A DNA stretch of 64,000 nucleotides from JBLIRR01 sp049472395 (GTDB taxonomy: Bacteria; SZUA-182; DTGQ01; JBLIRR01), in the NCBI GenBank assembly GCA_049472395.1, contig JBLIRR010000034.1, positions 1 to 64,000 on the forward strand, read 5' to 3'. Below the pieces are notes generated by a model, which was not told where the DNA came from, did no database searches, and was given only the letters and a program-made list of their open reading frames with translations. A program made the translations under genes and the position numbers. Positions 1 through 8,919 of the stretch are shown piece by piece. The first letter of the stretch is position 1, and every line of letters starts with the position of its first letter.

Positions 1-71
1 ATTGAATGAATTAATGAATAGATTATCATGTATTAGTCATCTCAGTCAAGTATCAATTCATCTGCAACGAA

Positions 72-365
72 CTATAAGTCGTTGATAAAGGCAATTATCC
101 TCATGGACCCCCCACAATTGGGGCACTGAAGCGCATCGGCTTCCCATACTTTCTTAATACATTCACGCCACGTCTTTGAGGGAATACGTGGAGGGCTATA
201 GTCAGAAACATCAATAACTTCCACATTGGTCTTTGTTTCTCGTTCATCTCCCGGTCTGAGGATCCCCTGCTTTTCCCTCATTCCACGATTTTTATTAGAA
301 TAATACCCATAATAGCGAATCATTTGAAAGGATTTATCGGGGATGTGCTGTGTGACAGCCGTTAT
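72..365 (-). pseudogene. IS91-type transposase C-terminal remnant
   Basis: This is the tail of an IS91/IS801-type rolling-circle transposase. The open frame gives the characteristic block HIPDKSFQMIRYYGYYSN, then a basic linker, and ends in a CPNCGG zinc-binding pair and IAFINDL, as these transposases do. The frame is open upstream of the only ATG (position 323) back to a TAA at 366-368, which is also the stop of the neighbouring TPR gene. The N-terminal Y2 catalytic domain is therefore missing and this is a 5'-deleted relic. The inverted pair CAACGA/TCGTTG near 65-84, overlapping the stop, may be part of an IS end but is short. Assignment to the family is confident; exact element boundaries are not visible. 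Confidence 0.8.
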
Positions 366-2018
366 TTATAACCTTGTTTTCAGTTGGTTATATCTTTTAC
401 ATGCTTCTTCGTTCCCCAAATCGCACGATTTTTCAAAATCATCCAATGCACTTGCAAAATCTTTATTATGATAATTAGTGCCTGCTCTTTCAAGATATGC
501 TTCCGCATGATCAGGTTCAAGTTCAATAAATCTATTCCAATACTCCCGTATTGTGTCCCATTGTTTATCTTTCGCGAGTATATAATCTGCCATTCGATAA
601 GACTCAAAATGATAGGGATTTATTTCAATAGCACGATTAAAATCTGATAATGCTGATTCGAAATCTTTTATTTTATAAGACGCAAGACCACGCCAATAAT
701 AGGATTCAGAATTATCATTATCGAAACTAATAGATAAGTCATACTTCTCAATAGCTGCATGAAGATCTGTTTTGAATAGTCTATGTCCTCTATTTAAAAG
801 ATTTTTGGATGCCCACAATTTCCACTTCTTTGTTGAAGGATCATCAGGTTTTATAAGCTCTGTAGTCTCTAATTCATCTAAGGAATCACGATAGGAGCCT
901 TTTGCAAAATATATTCTTGAACGTAAAAGATAAATTTCATCTTTTGTTGGACGAAGCTCAATGCATCGATTAATATTTTCAAGGGCCCTATCATACTCAT
1001 GTAAATCAAAAAGATATATCTTTGCCCTTTCACAATAAAATGACCAATGATCACCAAATGTAAGTGCTTTTGTGTAAAATTTCAGAGCTTCTTCATATTT
1101 TTTACGACGTTCAAGTATTCTCCCTTGGTCTATGTAAATAAAACCATATAACAAGGTAAGTTCGGGGTTGATATCAGCGTATCTTTCGGCTTCTTTCGCA
1201 ATTTTTTCCATAGCACTATAGCTCCCGCCCCATCGCGGCTGTTTCGCCCATATCATACAAGATCTGATAAGAAAGGAATAGGGAAATAATGTTAAAGCCT
1301 TTTCAATAACCGCATCTTCAGCTGCATCATTTCCGGTGGCGTTATAGATGCCGATTAATAATTCATAACCACTCAATAAATGAGGATTCATTTTTAATGC
1401 GATTCTAAGATTTTCTTCTGACTTTAAGAAATAAAACAGCATCCGGTCAAGTTGTTCTTTAGATGTTTCATCAATAAATTTATATCCTCTGCTTTCCCAG
1501 CCTTTTGCGTAATAATAGTGAGCCAGGGCAAGATAGGGCTGGTAGTTATCAGGAAAATCATTGATCCATGTCTCAAAAGATTCTTCATATGAAGAATCAG
1601 TAATAGAAAAGGCATGGAAAGCATCATAAATCTTATATTCTTCGGTTTGATCTTTTTCAAAATTATTTTGATATTCTTCCAAAATATTATTTAGCTTCTT
1701 AAACTGCTGATTTTCTAACATATCTCGCAGTTCAACCATTTGTCCGATCCTGAGCATTTCTTTGTTTTTTTTAGAAATTTGTATATTTTTTGATGACTTT
1801 ATTGCTTTATAAGTCCCATCGCGAGCTATCTGTTTGAAAAAATTAGAAACAGGTTCACTATATTTAATAACTATAATTGCAGAAAATATAATCACACCCA
1901 CAAAAATGATACTCAATAATAAAGAAATTCCTCTCTCATCTTTATTATTGATTTGGCAGCATGTATGTTTATAAAAATTTTTTAACACTTGATGGCAATT
2001 TAGGCATATATTATTCAT
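366..2018 (-). CDS. Membrane-anchored TPR-repeat protein
   Basis: A 550-residue protein that probably acts as a membrane-tethered scaffold for protein interactions. A short Cys-rich head (C5, C8, H19, C20, C21) resembles a zinc knuckle. One transmembrane helix follows (about 31-52), then a long run of helical TPR units whose clearest copies, with the A/Y/W spacing typical of TPRs, lie from about residue 310 to 545. The start is supported by GGAGTGAG a few bases upstream of the ATG. No enzyme motif is visible. The stop codon sits exactly where the IS91 remnant begins, so the C-terminus may have been trimmed or rewritten by that insertion. The gene is divergent from the membrane protein at 2440. 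The partner or process is unknown. Confidence 0.75.
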   Translation of the reverse strand: MNNICLNCHQVLKNFYKHTCCQINNKDERGISLLLSIIFVGVIIFSAIIVIKYSEPVSNFFKQIARDGTYKAIKSSKNIQISKKNKEMLRIGQMVELRDMLENQQFKKLNNILEEYQNNFEKDQTEEYKIYDAFHAFSITDSSYEESFETWINDFPDNYQPYLALAHYYYAKGWESRGYKFIDETSKEQLDRMLFYFLKSEENLRIALKMNPHLLSGYELLIGIYNATGNDAAEDAVIEKALTLFPYSFLIRSCMIWAKQPRWGGSYSAMEKIAKEAERYADINPELTLLYGFIYIDQGRILERRKKYEEALKFYTKALTFGDHWSFYCERAKIYLFDLHEYDRALENINRCIELRPTKDEIYLLRSRIYFAKGSYRDSLDELETTELIKPDDPSTKKWKLWASKNLLNRGHRLFKTDLHAAIEKYDLSISFDNDNSESYYWRGLASYKIKDFESALSDFNRAIEINPYHFESYRMADYILAKDKQWDTIREYWNRFIELEPDHAEAYLERAGTNYHNKDFASALDDFEKSCDLGNEEACKRYNQLKTRL

Positions 2019-2439
2019 AACTCACTCCATGTAAATAATTTACATTGTATTAAATTATGTCTATTAAATGGAGAAATAACTATATATATTTATTTATCGA
2101 TAATTTAATAAATTTTCTTCTTCAACTTTAAAACTACATTCTACAATGAAACCGATATGTCATCAGCTAAAAGCAGAAAGATCAGGCATAAGTGATGGAA
2201 GGAATTATATGATCAACGATTATTGATTATAGATATGAAATTGTTTCATAAAGTATAATTCGGCACGCTTAAAAACTCAATAAAATTAATGGCTACGAAT
2301 ATTCGGGAAGGAGGATTTTAATTTTCCGATATAGTCCTTATATGGTATATGCATAGAATTTAAATTTTCTGTAGTATGCTATCTCAATAGTTCAAAAGAG
2401 CAATCCTTGGTATATATTAATTTAACAAGGAGATAATGC
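2019..2439. other. Divergent intergenic region
   Basis: AT-rich spacer between two divergently transcribed genes, so promoters for both should lie here. No clean -35/-10 pair, palindrome or further ORF could be supported. An AAGGAG ribosome binding site at its right edge serves the gene at 2440, and GGAGTGAG at its left edge serves the TPR gene. Confidence 0.5.
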
Positions 2440-3081
2440 ATGAGAGTATATATCGGCGTACTTATAGGATTTGTTGTTTATTCTTTTATCATGGCCAAGA
2501 AAAGGGGAGTGGCAGCAAATATACGAAGAAACATATATTTTTATTCAGGTCTGGGATTATGTATTTTGATTAATTTTATTGGGATTAAAGTTAAAGTCCC
2601 AGAAAATCCGGGAGCTTGTGAAAAAAGGAGAATGGATGCCTATTTACAGTTAAATGTTATTCATTCATTACAAATGCGATACTTCACCAAATATAATCAA
2701 TTCGCTCAAAATTTTAAGGATCTCGGTTTTAATCCCAAATATAGTAGTGATTTAGACCGATATAAATATTATTTAAATGATAAGGATAAAGAATCTGATT
2801 TCAATATAAATACATTGGATATTGATAAGGATGGCTTTATAGCCATTGCCATAGCAAAAAAATTTAAAGGGGACTGCGATGACATCTTAATCATAGATAA
2901 AAATAGAAAAATAGTATTGATTCAGAATGCGTGCGATTGTGTTGACGAGTATTTTATAATTAGTAAATGTTCACCATCTGTAAAAAAAGTAATACTTCTT
3001 TTTCTCTTATTAATTGGTCTTTTTTATATAATTGAACCAATAGTAATAGAAAGATTATATTTAGAAAATAAAAATAACTAA
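2440..3081 (+). CDS. Membrane protein with pilin-like globular domain
   Basis: Not a gene I can name. The 213-residue product has two N-terminal hydrophobic helices (about 3-20 and 31-48), a roughly 125-residue globular middle, and one C-terminal helix (about 180-200). The middle has helix-rich text (SLQMRYFTKYNQFAQNF) followed by GFNP, a YKYYLND strand and FIAIAIAKKF...DDILIIDKNRKIV, which resembles the globular half of type IV pilins and pseudopilins. It also contains paired cysteines (CDC). That resemblance is by eye only. AAGGAG lies 7 bases before the ATG. The gene ends 67 bases before pspA on the same strand, so co-transcription and an envelope role are plausible. Confidence 0.6.
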   Translation: MRVYIGVLIGFVVYSFIMAKKRGVAANIRRNIYFYSGLGLCILINFIGIKVKVPENPGACEKRRMDAYLQLNVIHSLQMRYFTKYNQFAQNFKDLGFNPKYSSDLDRYKYYLNDKDKESDFNINTLDIDKDGFIAIAIAKKFKGDCDDILIIDKNRKIVLIQNACDCVDEYFIISKCSPSVKKVILLFLLLIGLFYIIEPIVIERLYLENKNN

Positions 3082-3148
3082 AGTAATATATTTTAATATT
3101 GTTAATTAATACTAGAAAATTAACTTTGTTTTTTAAGGAGAACAATTT

Positions 3149-3910
3149 ATGGCTGGGTTTTTTCAAAGGGTATGGTGGCTTTTTAAGGGTAAGACAAATA
3201 GAGTATTAGACAAAATTGAAAATCCGGACGAACAACTATCTGTTTTTGTGGAAGAATTGAATGACCAGGTGAGGAATTTACAGCGAGCTGTTGCTGCAGC
3301 TATTGCCGATGAAAAACGGCTTAAAATGGAATTTGATGAAATAACTTCGCAAGCTCATGATTGGGAAATGAGAGCTATTTTAGCCCTTGAAAATAATGAT
3401 GAATCTTTAGCTAAAGAGGCATTACTAAAAAAAGATGATTGTGAAAAAAAAGCTGTAATAGTAAAACAAACCTGGGAAACACAAAAGGAAAGTACAAAAC
3501 AGCTAAAATATTCATTGAATGCTTCCAAAGAAAGAGTGGATGATGCTAAAAGGCAATATACTCTTCTTCTTGCCAGGTACAAATCAGCTGAAACTAAGAA
3601 AAAACTAGCTGATGTTTGTTCTATGCATCAAGATAACTCTCCTATGCAAATAATGGAGAATTTAAATAATAAAATATTGCAAATTGAATCGGAAGCAGAG
3701 GCTAGCCTTGGACTGATGGGTGATTCAATAGATCAGGATATAGAAAAGAAGTTTGCCGACCTTGAATATAAAAAAAGAGGAGATGAAGCTTTGCAACAAC
3801 TAAAGGATAAACTAGCCAGCCAGAAATCTTTAGACCATAGAAATTTGTTAGGGAATACAAACTGTAATGTTAATCAAGTTGAAGAATTAAAAGCAAAACT
3901 AAAAAAATAA
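3149..3910 (+). CDS. pspA: PspA/IM30 (Vipp1) family protein
   Basis: Phage-shock-protein A homologue, a peripheral inner-membrane protein that forms ESCRT-III-like assemblies on damaged or stressed membranes. The start MAGFFQRVWWLFKGKTNRVLDKIENP contains the family's amphipathic membrane-binding helix followed by the NP-DEQL motif, and the remainder is a long Ala/Glu/Lys-rich coiled-coil to about residue 230. The length of 253 residues is typical. AAGGAG lies 8 bases before the ATG. No pspF, pspB or pspC is nearby. Instead the gene follows a pilin-like membrane protein and converges, with only 10 bases between stops, on a kinase/J-domain operon. This suggests a locally different way of sensing membrane stress, which is inference. 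Confidence 0.9.
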   Translation: MAGFFQRVWWLFKGKTNRVLDKIENPDEQLSVFVEELNDQVRNLQRAVAAAIADEKRLKMEFDEITSQAHDWEMRAILALENNDESLAKEALLKKDDCEKKAVIVKQTWETQKESTKQLKYSLNASKERVDDAKRQYTLLLARYKSAETKKKLADVCSMHQDNSPMQIMENLNNKILQIESEAEASLGLMGDSIDQDIEKKFADLEYKKRGDEALQQLKDKLASQKSLDHRNLLGNTNCNVNQVEELKAKLKK

Positions 3911-3920
3911 CTATTTATTT

Positions 3921-4262
3921 TTAAATAATTTTTTTAAGATAATTAAAAGCATTATTAATCTTGATAATAAGTTCATTAGCATATTTTTGCTTTTCAGGAT
4001 TATTACAAAAGCGATCAGGGTGATATTCCTTACAAAGTCTTCTATATGCCTTTGTTAATTCGTCTGTTGTAGCTCCGGGCGCTAATTCTAATATTTTAAA
4101 AGCTTCACAGGTTTTCTGGTCTAGATAGGCATCTATTTTAGTTTTAGAATTATTATTATTTGTAAATATATTAGAGCATTTTTGATTTATTCGCGGTCTT
4201 TCACTTAATAATTTATTTAGTTTGCCTCTAATTATTCTTTTTATTTTTTTGTTAATTGACAT
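3921..4262 (-). CDS. J-domain protein
   Basis: A 113-residue protein with a C-terminal J domain (about 52-113) carrying the essential HPD tripeptide at 81-83 in KEYHPDR, which stimulates the ATPase of an Hsp70 such as DnaK. The N-terminal 50 residues are basic and Asn-rich with no recognisable domain; there is no G/F, zinc-finger or client-binding region. It is the third gene of a leftward operon after two Ser/Thr kinases, starting 11 bases after the second kinase's stop. It is probably a dedicated co-chaperone for the kinase proteins or for the membrane-stress module that includes PspA; the target is unknown. Confidence 0.8.
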   Translation of the reverse strand: MSINKKIKRIIRGKLNKLLSERPRINQKCSNIFTNNNNSKTKIDAYLDQKTCEAFKILELAPGATTDELTKAYRRLCKEYHPDRFCNNPEKQKYANELIIKINNAFNYLKKII

Positions 4263-4273
4263 TTATCATTTTT

Positions 4274-6244
4274 TCATATAAATTTTGCTTTTGAATTGTT
4301 TTCAAAAGCAGGATTTATATTGAATTGAATATTTGCGATTAAATTTTTATTATATTCAATATCTAATTCCTTCTCGATTACTTCCAGTGCCTCGCTTAGT
4401 ATAGAATCTTGATTATTATTCCACAGGTTATTCTCTATTTTTTTTAGTATGGCATTTAAATTTATAAGTGATATATAAATACGAGAATATTCATCTTGAA
4501 TCTTTTGATAATTAGAATATACTGTTTTTAATTTTGATGACATTATTATTAGGTCTTCAGTAGAATCAGTTTTTTTTGTATGCTTTATTTTTAGGGCGAC
4601 AACGTCCATCTTCTCTTTAATCTCATTTAAAGTAGTAGAATTGAGATATCCTTGATAGGCCTCGGCTGCTTTTGCTGCTTTAATTGATGTATTGGTAATT
4701 TTATAGATTTTTTCCAAATCTAAATATACCCGTTCGCTGATGATCTGTTCTTTAAGTTTTAAATATTTTACAATAATATGTCCTAAAATGCTTTTTAAAT
4801 TGTCATCTGATAACTCTCTGAGAGATGTAACTATATTAAGTAATTCAGGATTAATTTTGCGAGCAATGGTTATGCTTTTTAATAATTGAGCGTTAATTAA
4901 AGGTTTTGATTTTTGTTTATAAAAGTAAATTAATACTCCTTCACAGAGAACAAAAAATATAATATAGATCCATCGGTAATTTATCTCAAATAAGAAATTT
5001 GTCATAAAAAAAATAATAAGTACAATAATTGGCAATATAAATATTTTAGGCAGCTTTAACTTATTAGGAAGAGTATCAACAATATCATATTCACAGGGGT
5101 AAACGGAGAGCTCATTAGAAAAAATAAGCGCAGATGCTTTGCTTATTCCTTCTATTATTACTGTTGGAAGATGGCTTAATGCCTTATATATTTTTTTTTT
5201 TGAAATGAAAGGATATTGACGGCTTAAAAATTTTTGAATACCTTTCAAATCATCGCATTGATATATAATGATAGAAAATTCCCCCGGTTTAAAAACATCT
5301 CTGGAAAATGTTCCACAAATATGACAAAAATTGAGGCCAGAAATCAATTCTTTTTTACAATGCAAGCAAATAGCAGATTCTCTCTTTGCTTCAAAAGCAG
5401 CAAGAGAACTGCTTTGTTTATTTAGATCGTCAATCAATTCATAGATACTTTGATAGCGAAAGGTTGGATTTGTTTTTATACATTTGAAAATTATTGCTTC
5501 CATCCATTGTGGAATATCAGAGCGGAAAGTAATAATTCGTTCAATTTCTCCTTGAAGATGTAGTTTCATTATTGCAGTCAAATTTTGTGCTTGATATGGT
5601 GGAGTCCCGGTTAATAATTCATAAAAAAGTAATCCTACTGCATAAATATCAGACCTTGGATCTGCATTTCTTATAGATTGAAATAATTCAGGCGCCATAT
5701 ATGCGGGTGTTCCAATTACAGTTCCTGTCCTCGTTAAGTCGCTCATTGTATTCATTTTTGAAATGCCAAAATCAAGTATTTTGACATCAAAATTAGAATT
5801 GATTAATATATTTTGCGGTTTAATATCCCTATGCAGAATATTATTTTTATGGCAGGTATCTATAGCAGAAAGAATGGAGTGTGCTACTTTTAAAAAACCG
5901 GAGAAACTTAAAACCCCATATTTTTTTAAGTAAGCCTTTCCATCAAGTCCATCAAAAACCTCCATAGAAATTATATAAAAATTATCTTCTTTGATAAAGT
6001 CATACAATTTTATGATAGTAGGGTGATTAAGGCTTCGAATAATTTTAACTTCGCGAATGAATCTTTGAATATTTACCGGGTCTGTAGATAGATATGGATC
6101 AAGAATCTTAAGAACTACTTCTGTGTTAGTATTTAAATCAAGAGCCTTATATATGCTTGAACTATGCCCCTGGCCCACCTTGGATGAGATGATATAGCGT
6201 TTTGCTATCCTATAATCTTTCGGAAGACAATTATATTTAATCAC
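4274..6244 (-). CDS. Membrane Ser/Thr protein kinase with internal zinc ribbon
   Basis: Hanks-type (PknB-like) Ser/Thr kinase, 656 residues. Kinase domain about 17-275: glycine-rich loop VGQGHSSS, ATP-binding Lys46 in VVLKIL, catalytic HRDIKPQN (Asp140), DFG at 158-160, activation segment ending GTPAYMAPE. It is followed by a four-cysteine zinc ribbon (CLHC...CHIC, about 293-312), a conserved linker domain also found in the upstream kinase, two transmembrane helices (about 396-440) and a C-terminal helical/coiled-coil tail. All catalytic residues are present. Its first four bases overlap the stop of the upstream paralogue (ATGA), so translation is coupled. It lacks the extracellular PASTA sensors usual in Gram-positive PknB. 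Confidence 0.9.
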   Translation of the reverse strand: MIKYNCLPKDYRIAKRYIISSKVGQGHSSSIYKALDLNTNTEVVLKILDPYLSTDPVNIQRFIREVKIIRSLNHPTIIKLYDFIKEDNFYIISMEVFDGLDGKAYLKKYGVLSFSGFLKVAHSILSAIDTCHKNNILHRDIKPQNILINSNFDVKILDFGISKMNTMSDLTRTGTVIGTPAYMAPELFQSIRNADPRSDIYAVGLLFYELLTGTPPYQAQNLTAIMKLHLQGEIERIITFRSDIPQWMEAIIFKCIKTNPTFRYQSIYELIDDLNKQSSSLAAFEAKRESAICLHCKKELISGLNFCHICGTFSRDVFKPGEFSIIIYQCDDLKGIQKFLSRQYPFISKKKIYKALSHLPTVIIEGISKASALIFSNELSVYPCEYDIVDTLPNKLKLPKIFILPIIVLIIFFMTNFLFEINYRWIYIIFFVLCEGVLIYFYKQKSKPLINAQLLKSITIARKINPELLNIVTSLRELSDDNLKSILGHIIVKYLKLKEQIISERVYLDLEKIYKITNTSIKAAKAAEAYQGYLNSTTLNEIKEKMDVVALKIKHTKKTDSTEDLIIMSSKLKTVYSNYQKIQDEYSRIYISLINLNAILKKIENNLWNNNQDSILSEALEVIEKELDIEYNKNLIANIQFNINPAFENNSKAKFI

Positions 6245-8286
6245 GTAATTATTCCTATCTCATTCCTAATTTCTAAAGTTATTTGAAAGTCTTTTTTAAG
6301 CTCTTCAGCGCAACTTAAAATCTCTTTTACCTCTAAATCTAAAGAAGAAAGGTTTAGTACCAGTGCGTTACCTATGAGTTGATTAAAAAGGAATTGAATA
6401 TAAATGAATTTATTTATCACCCGAACATATTTTTCTTCCAGTTGATAATAATTGTTGATTTCTTTTTTTAATATAAGGATTTTATCCGATTCTTGTGTTG
6501 ATTGATATCTATATGATAAATCAGCGATATTAATTGTTGATAAAGAAAATTTTATTTCATCTATAAGGTTTGCCAAAGATATTAATGCCTGTAATAGGCC
6601 TTCTAATTTTTCCTTTATATCCTGACGAAGAAGGTTTGTAAAATTTTTAAGGAGCAAATACTTTTCAATAAAATGTGATACCATCGTATCCATTTCCTTA
6701 CTTCGCTTTTTTTTCAACTCATATGAAATTTTTTTTATCCAATTATGCTCTCGATATAGTTTTGTGATAATTTTTTTGGGATCTCTAATTAAAGGAGGGC
6801 GTCTTCTCCTTAAGATACCCCAAAAAGACAGGGCTGCCAATAGGGCCCCAAATAGTATAATTATTAGATAATTCCATATAAAAAAAGATAAAAATAAGGG
6901 ATTGTGAATAACCTTTGCAAAGGGTAATGGTTTTGTAAAAATGGGATATAAACCAAAAATTACAGCAGTGCTACTATAGATAAATAAAATATATAACCCT
7001 ATATCAAATATAAGACTCAAGAGAGAACTCTTTTTAATTATTAAATAAATTTTATGTTTCATAGCGCTCGCTTTGAGAATATCAGCTGAGAACCGATCTA
7101 TACCTGAAATAATCAACTTAGTTCCCTTTTTTGGTTTAGGGACAACACAATTCAGTATCTTTTTAAAAAAATTAGGGATATTGGATAAGGCGTTTTGATC
7201 CTCACAGATAAGTTGGTATTTACCAGATAAGCAAATGTCAAAAAAATTGAATCCGCAATGGGTGCAGACAGGAAGTTCAGTTATAGTTAGTTGGCCGCAA
7301 TTAATACACTCGATTTTAGCTAACTGAGGAAATGATTTTGATATTACTTTTTTATTTTCTATATCCAGGGATAGTTCCTCTATGCTTTGGTATCTGTCAG
7401 CCGGTTCTTTATTAAGCATTTTTTTAATTATATTTTGCAGCCAACCTGGTACGCCAGGTCGGAGTTCATCCATTTCTTGTATTGGTGCGCATAGATGTTG
7501 GTTAAATAAAATAGCAATTGAATCACCCTGAAAAGGTAGTTTGCTCGTGATAAGCTCGTAGCAGATAATGCCTAATGAGTAAATGTCTGTTCTCGGATCA
7601 TAGGTGTTTGTAGAAAAAAGCTCGGGAGCCATATATTCAGGCGTCCCTAGTGAAGTCCCTGTTTTAGTCAAATCACTCAACCCTGTCATCCGAGATATTC
7701 CAAAATCAAGAAGCCGAATATTTCCATCTTTTTCAACCATTACATTTTGAGGCTTTAAATCTCGATGTATAACATTTTTAGAGTGACAGGCTGATAAGAT
7801 ATCAATTAATTGACTTAAAATAGAAATGACTAGTTCTATCTTTATAGGATGATTAAGTCTAAGATAGTCTTTTAAGGACAGACCATTAATATACTCCATT
7901 ACCAGGCTTATTTGTCTCTGATGATAAAGCAGTTCAAATATAGATACAATTTTTGGATGACCTATATGTCTGGTAATTTGAATTTCACGTTTAAAGCGTT
8001 CAATGCTGATTTCATCTGTGTCTAAATTAGGATTTAAAATTTTTATAGCTACATGTGAATCTGTTTTACAATCTATGGCTTTATATACCTTTGCAGTAAG
8101 ACCCTCAGCAATAAGTTTTAGGTTAGTAAAACGTTTTGAGTTAAAGATATCAAATGATTGGTTGAAGGTATTAAAAGAAGACAGTGTAGTTTTAGATATA
8201 ATATTATTACATTGAGGACATGTATAATTACTCAGATGATCGGCATTGCCTTTAAATCCGCATTTTTTACATTTAACAATCGCCAT
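6241..8286 (-). CDS. Membrane Ser/Thr protein kinase with two zinc ribbons
   Basis: Paralogue of the downstream kinase, 681 residues. It begins with a four-cysteine zinc ribbon (CKKC...CPQC, residues 6-26). The kinase domain spans about 53-312, with Lys82 in VAIKIL, HRDLKPQN (catalytic Asp176), DFG at 194-196 and GTPEYMAPE. The glycine loop is weak (AEGLTAKVYKA) but the other catalytic residues are intact. A second ribbon (CINC...CTHC, about 327-344), a linker domain, two transmembrane helices (about 425-490) and a long helical tail follow in the same order as in the paralogue. First gene of the kinase-kinase-J-domain operon. The duplication followed by overlap suggests the pair may work as a heteromer or phosphorylate each other, which is inference. 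Confidence 0.9.
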   Translation of the reverse strand: MAIVKCKKCGFKGNADHLSNYTCPQCNNIISKTTLSSFNTFNQSFDIFNSKRFTNLKLIAEGLTAKVYKAIDCKTDSHVAIKILNPNLDTDEISIERFKREIQITRHIGHPKIVSIFELLYHQRQISLVMEYINGLSLKDYLRLNHPIKIELVISILSQLIDILSACHSKNVIHRDLKPQNVMVEKDGNIRLLDFGISRMTGLSDLTKTGTSLGTPEYMAPELFSTNTYDPRTDIYSLGIICYELITSKLPFQGDSIAILFNQHLCAPIQEMDELRPGVPGWLQNIIKKMLNKEPADRYQSIEELSLDIENKKVISKSFPQLAKIECINCGQLTITELPVCTHCGFNFFDICLSGKYQLICEDQNALSNIPNFFKKILNCVVPKPKKGTKLIISGIDRFSADILKASAMKHKIYLIIKKSSLLSLIFDIGLYILFIYSSTAVIFGLYPIFTKPLPFAKVIHNPLFLSFFIWNYLIIILFGALLAALSFWGILRRRRPPLIRDPKKIITKLYREHNWIKKISYELKKKRSKEMDTMVSHFIEKYLLLKNFTNLLRQDIKEKLEGLLQALISLANLIDEIKFSLSTINIADLSYRYQSTQESDKILILKKEINNYYQLEEKYVRVINKFIYIQFLFNQLIGNALVLNLSSLDLEVKEILSCAEELKKDFQITLEIRNEIGIIT

Positions 8287-8546
8287 TTAAAAAAATTTAT
8301 ATTTATTCATATATCTGGAAGCCCACGGTCAGAAACTCTCTAAGGTATGAATATTTTTATGTTCCATTTATTCTTTTGTCTTTTTTTTGTAAACTAAGTA
8401 TATGATTCCTCTCAAAAACTGACTGATAGAATTTGCTTTTTTAACGCTGAAAAAATTATACATAAAAATAGAAGAAAGGACAATTATTTTATAAAAATTT
8501 TTGTTCTTCAGACTATTACCCAATAAAGTAAAACCGGAAATTCATT

Positions 8547-8598
8547 TCGGGTATAAATAAATATATTAAAGTTACTTCTATCCCACATCGGGTATAAA
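8547..8598 (+). promoter_or_regulatory. Paired TCGGGTATAAA repeats before the HipB-like gene
   Basis: The 11-mer TCGGGTATAAA occurs twice, at 8547-8557 and 8588-8598; the second copy touches the ATG of the HTH gene. The second copy also forms an imperfect dyad, TATCCC-acatc-GGGTATA. HipB-type regulators normally repress their own promoter, so these are good candidate operator half-sites. No Shine-Dalgarno sequence precedes the start, so the mRNA may be leaderless or nearly so. The rest of the 8287-8598 spacer shows nothing recognisable. Confidence 0.45.
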
Positions 8599-8829
8599 AT
8601 GGAAATTGCCGAGCAGGTTAAGAGATTAAGGAAGAAAGCAGGATTAACTCAACATGAGCTCGCAATCAGGGCTGGTGTGGGCCTTCGTTTTGTTCGTGAA
8701 CTGGAGCAGGGAAAGCCAACAATCCGTCCAGACAAGGTGAATCTAGTGCTTGCTCTATTCGGTTATCATCAGTTTATTCCCTTCGGCAAGAATATCGAAG
8801 GGATTGTAGATAAAGCAATTAAGGAATAA
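8599..8829 (+). CDS. HipB-like XRE-family antitoxin/regulator (orphan)
   Basis: A 76-residue DNA-binding protein consisting of one helix-turn-helix: LRKKAGLTQHELAIRAGVGL, then FVRELEQGKPTIRPDKVNLVLALFG. This is the pattern of the small HipB/y4mF-type antitoxins that bind the HipA kinase toxin and repress the hipBA operon. No hipA gene follows. The frame immediately after the stop reads QGKVGVFFENWIQ and then stops, faintly like a HipA N-terminus. The gene is therefore an orphan antitoxin or a surviving regulator of a lost module. Direct repeats in front of it are candidate operators. Family call is solid; a toxin-antitoxin function today is doubtful. Confidence 0.8.
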   Translation: MEIAEQVKRLRKKAGLTQHELAIRAGVGLRFVRELEQGKPTIRPDKVNLVLALFGYHQFIPFGKNIEGIVDKAIKE

Positions 8830-8919
8830 CAGGGAAAGGTTGGAGTATTTTTCGAAAATTGGATACAATAAGCACTCAGATTATTTCCCGGACATTATTA
8901 GATAAACAGGGGGACAATT

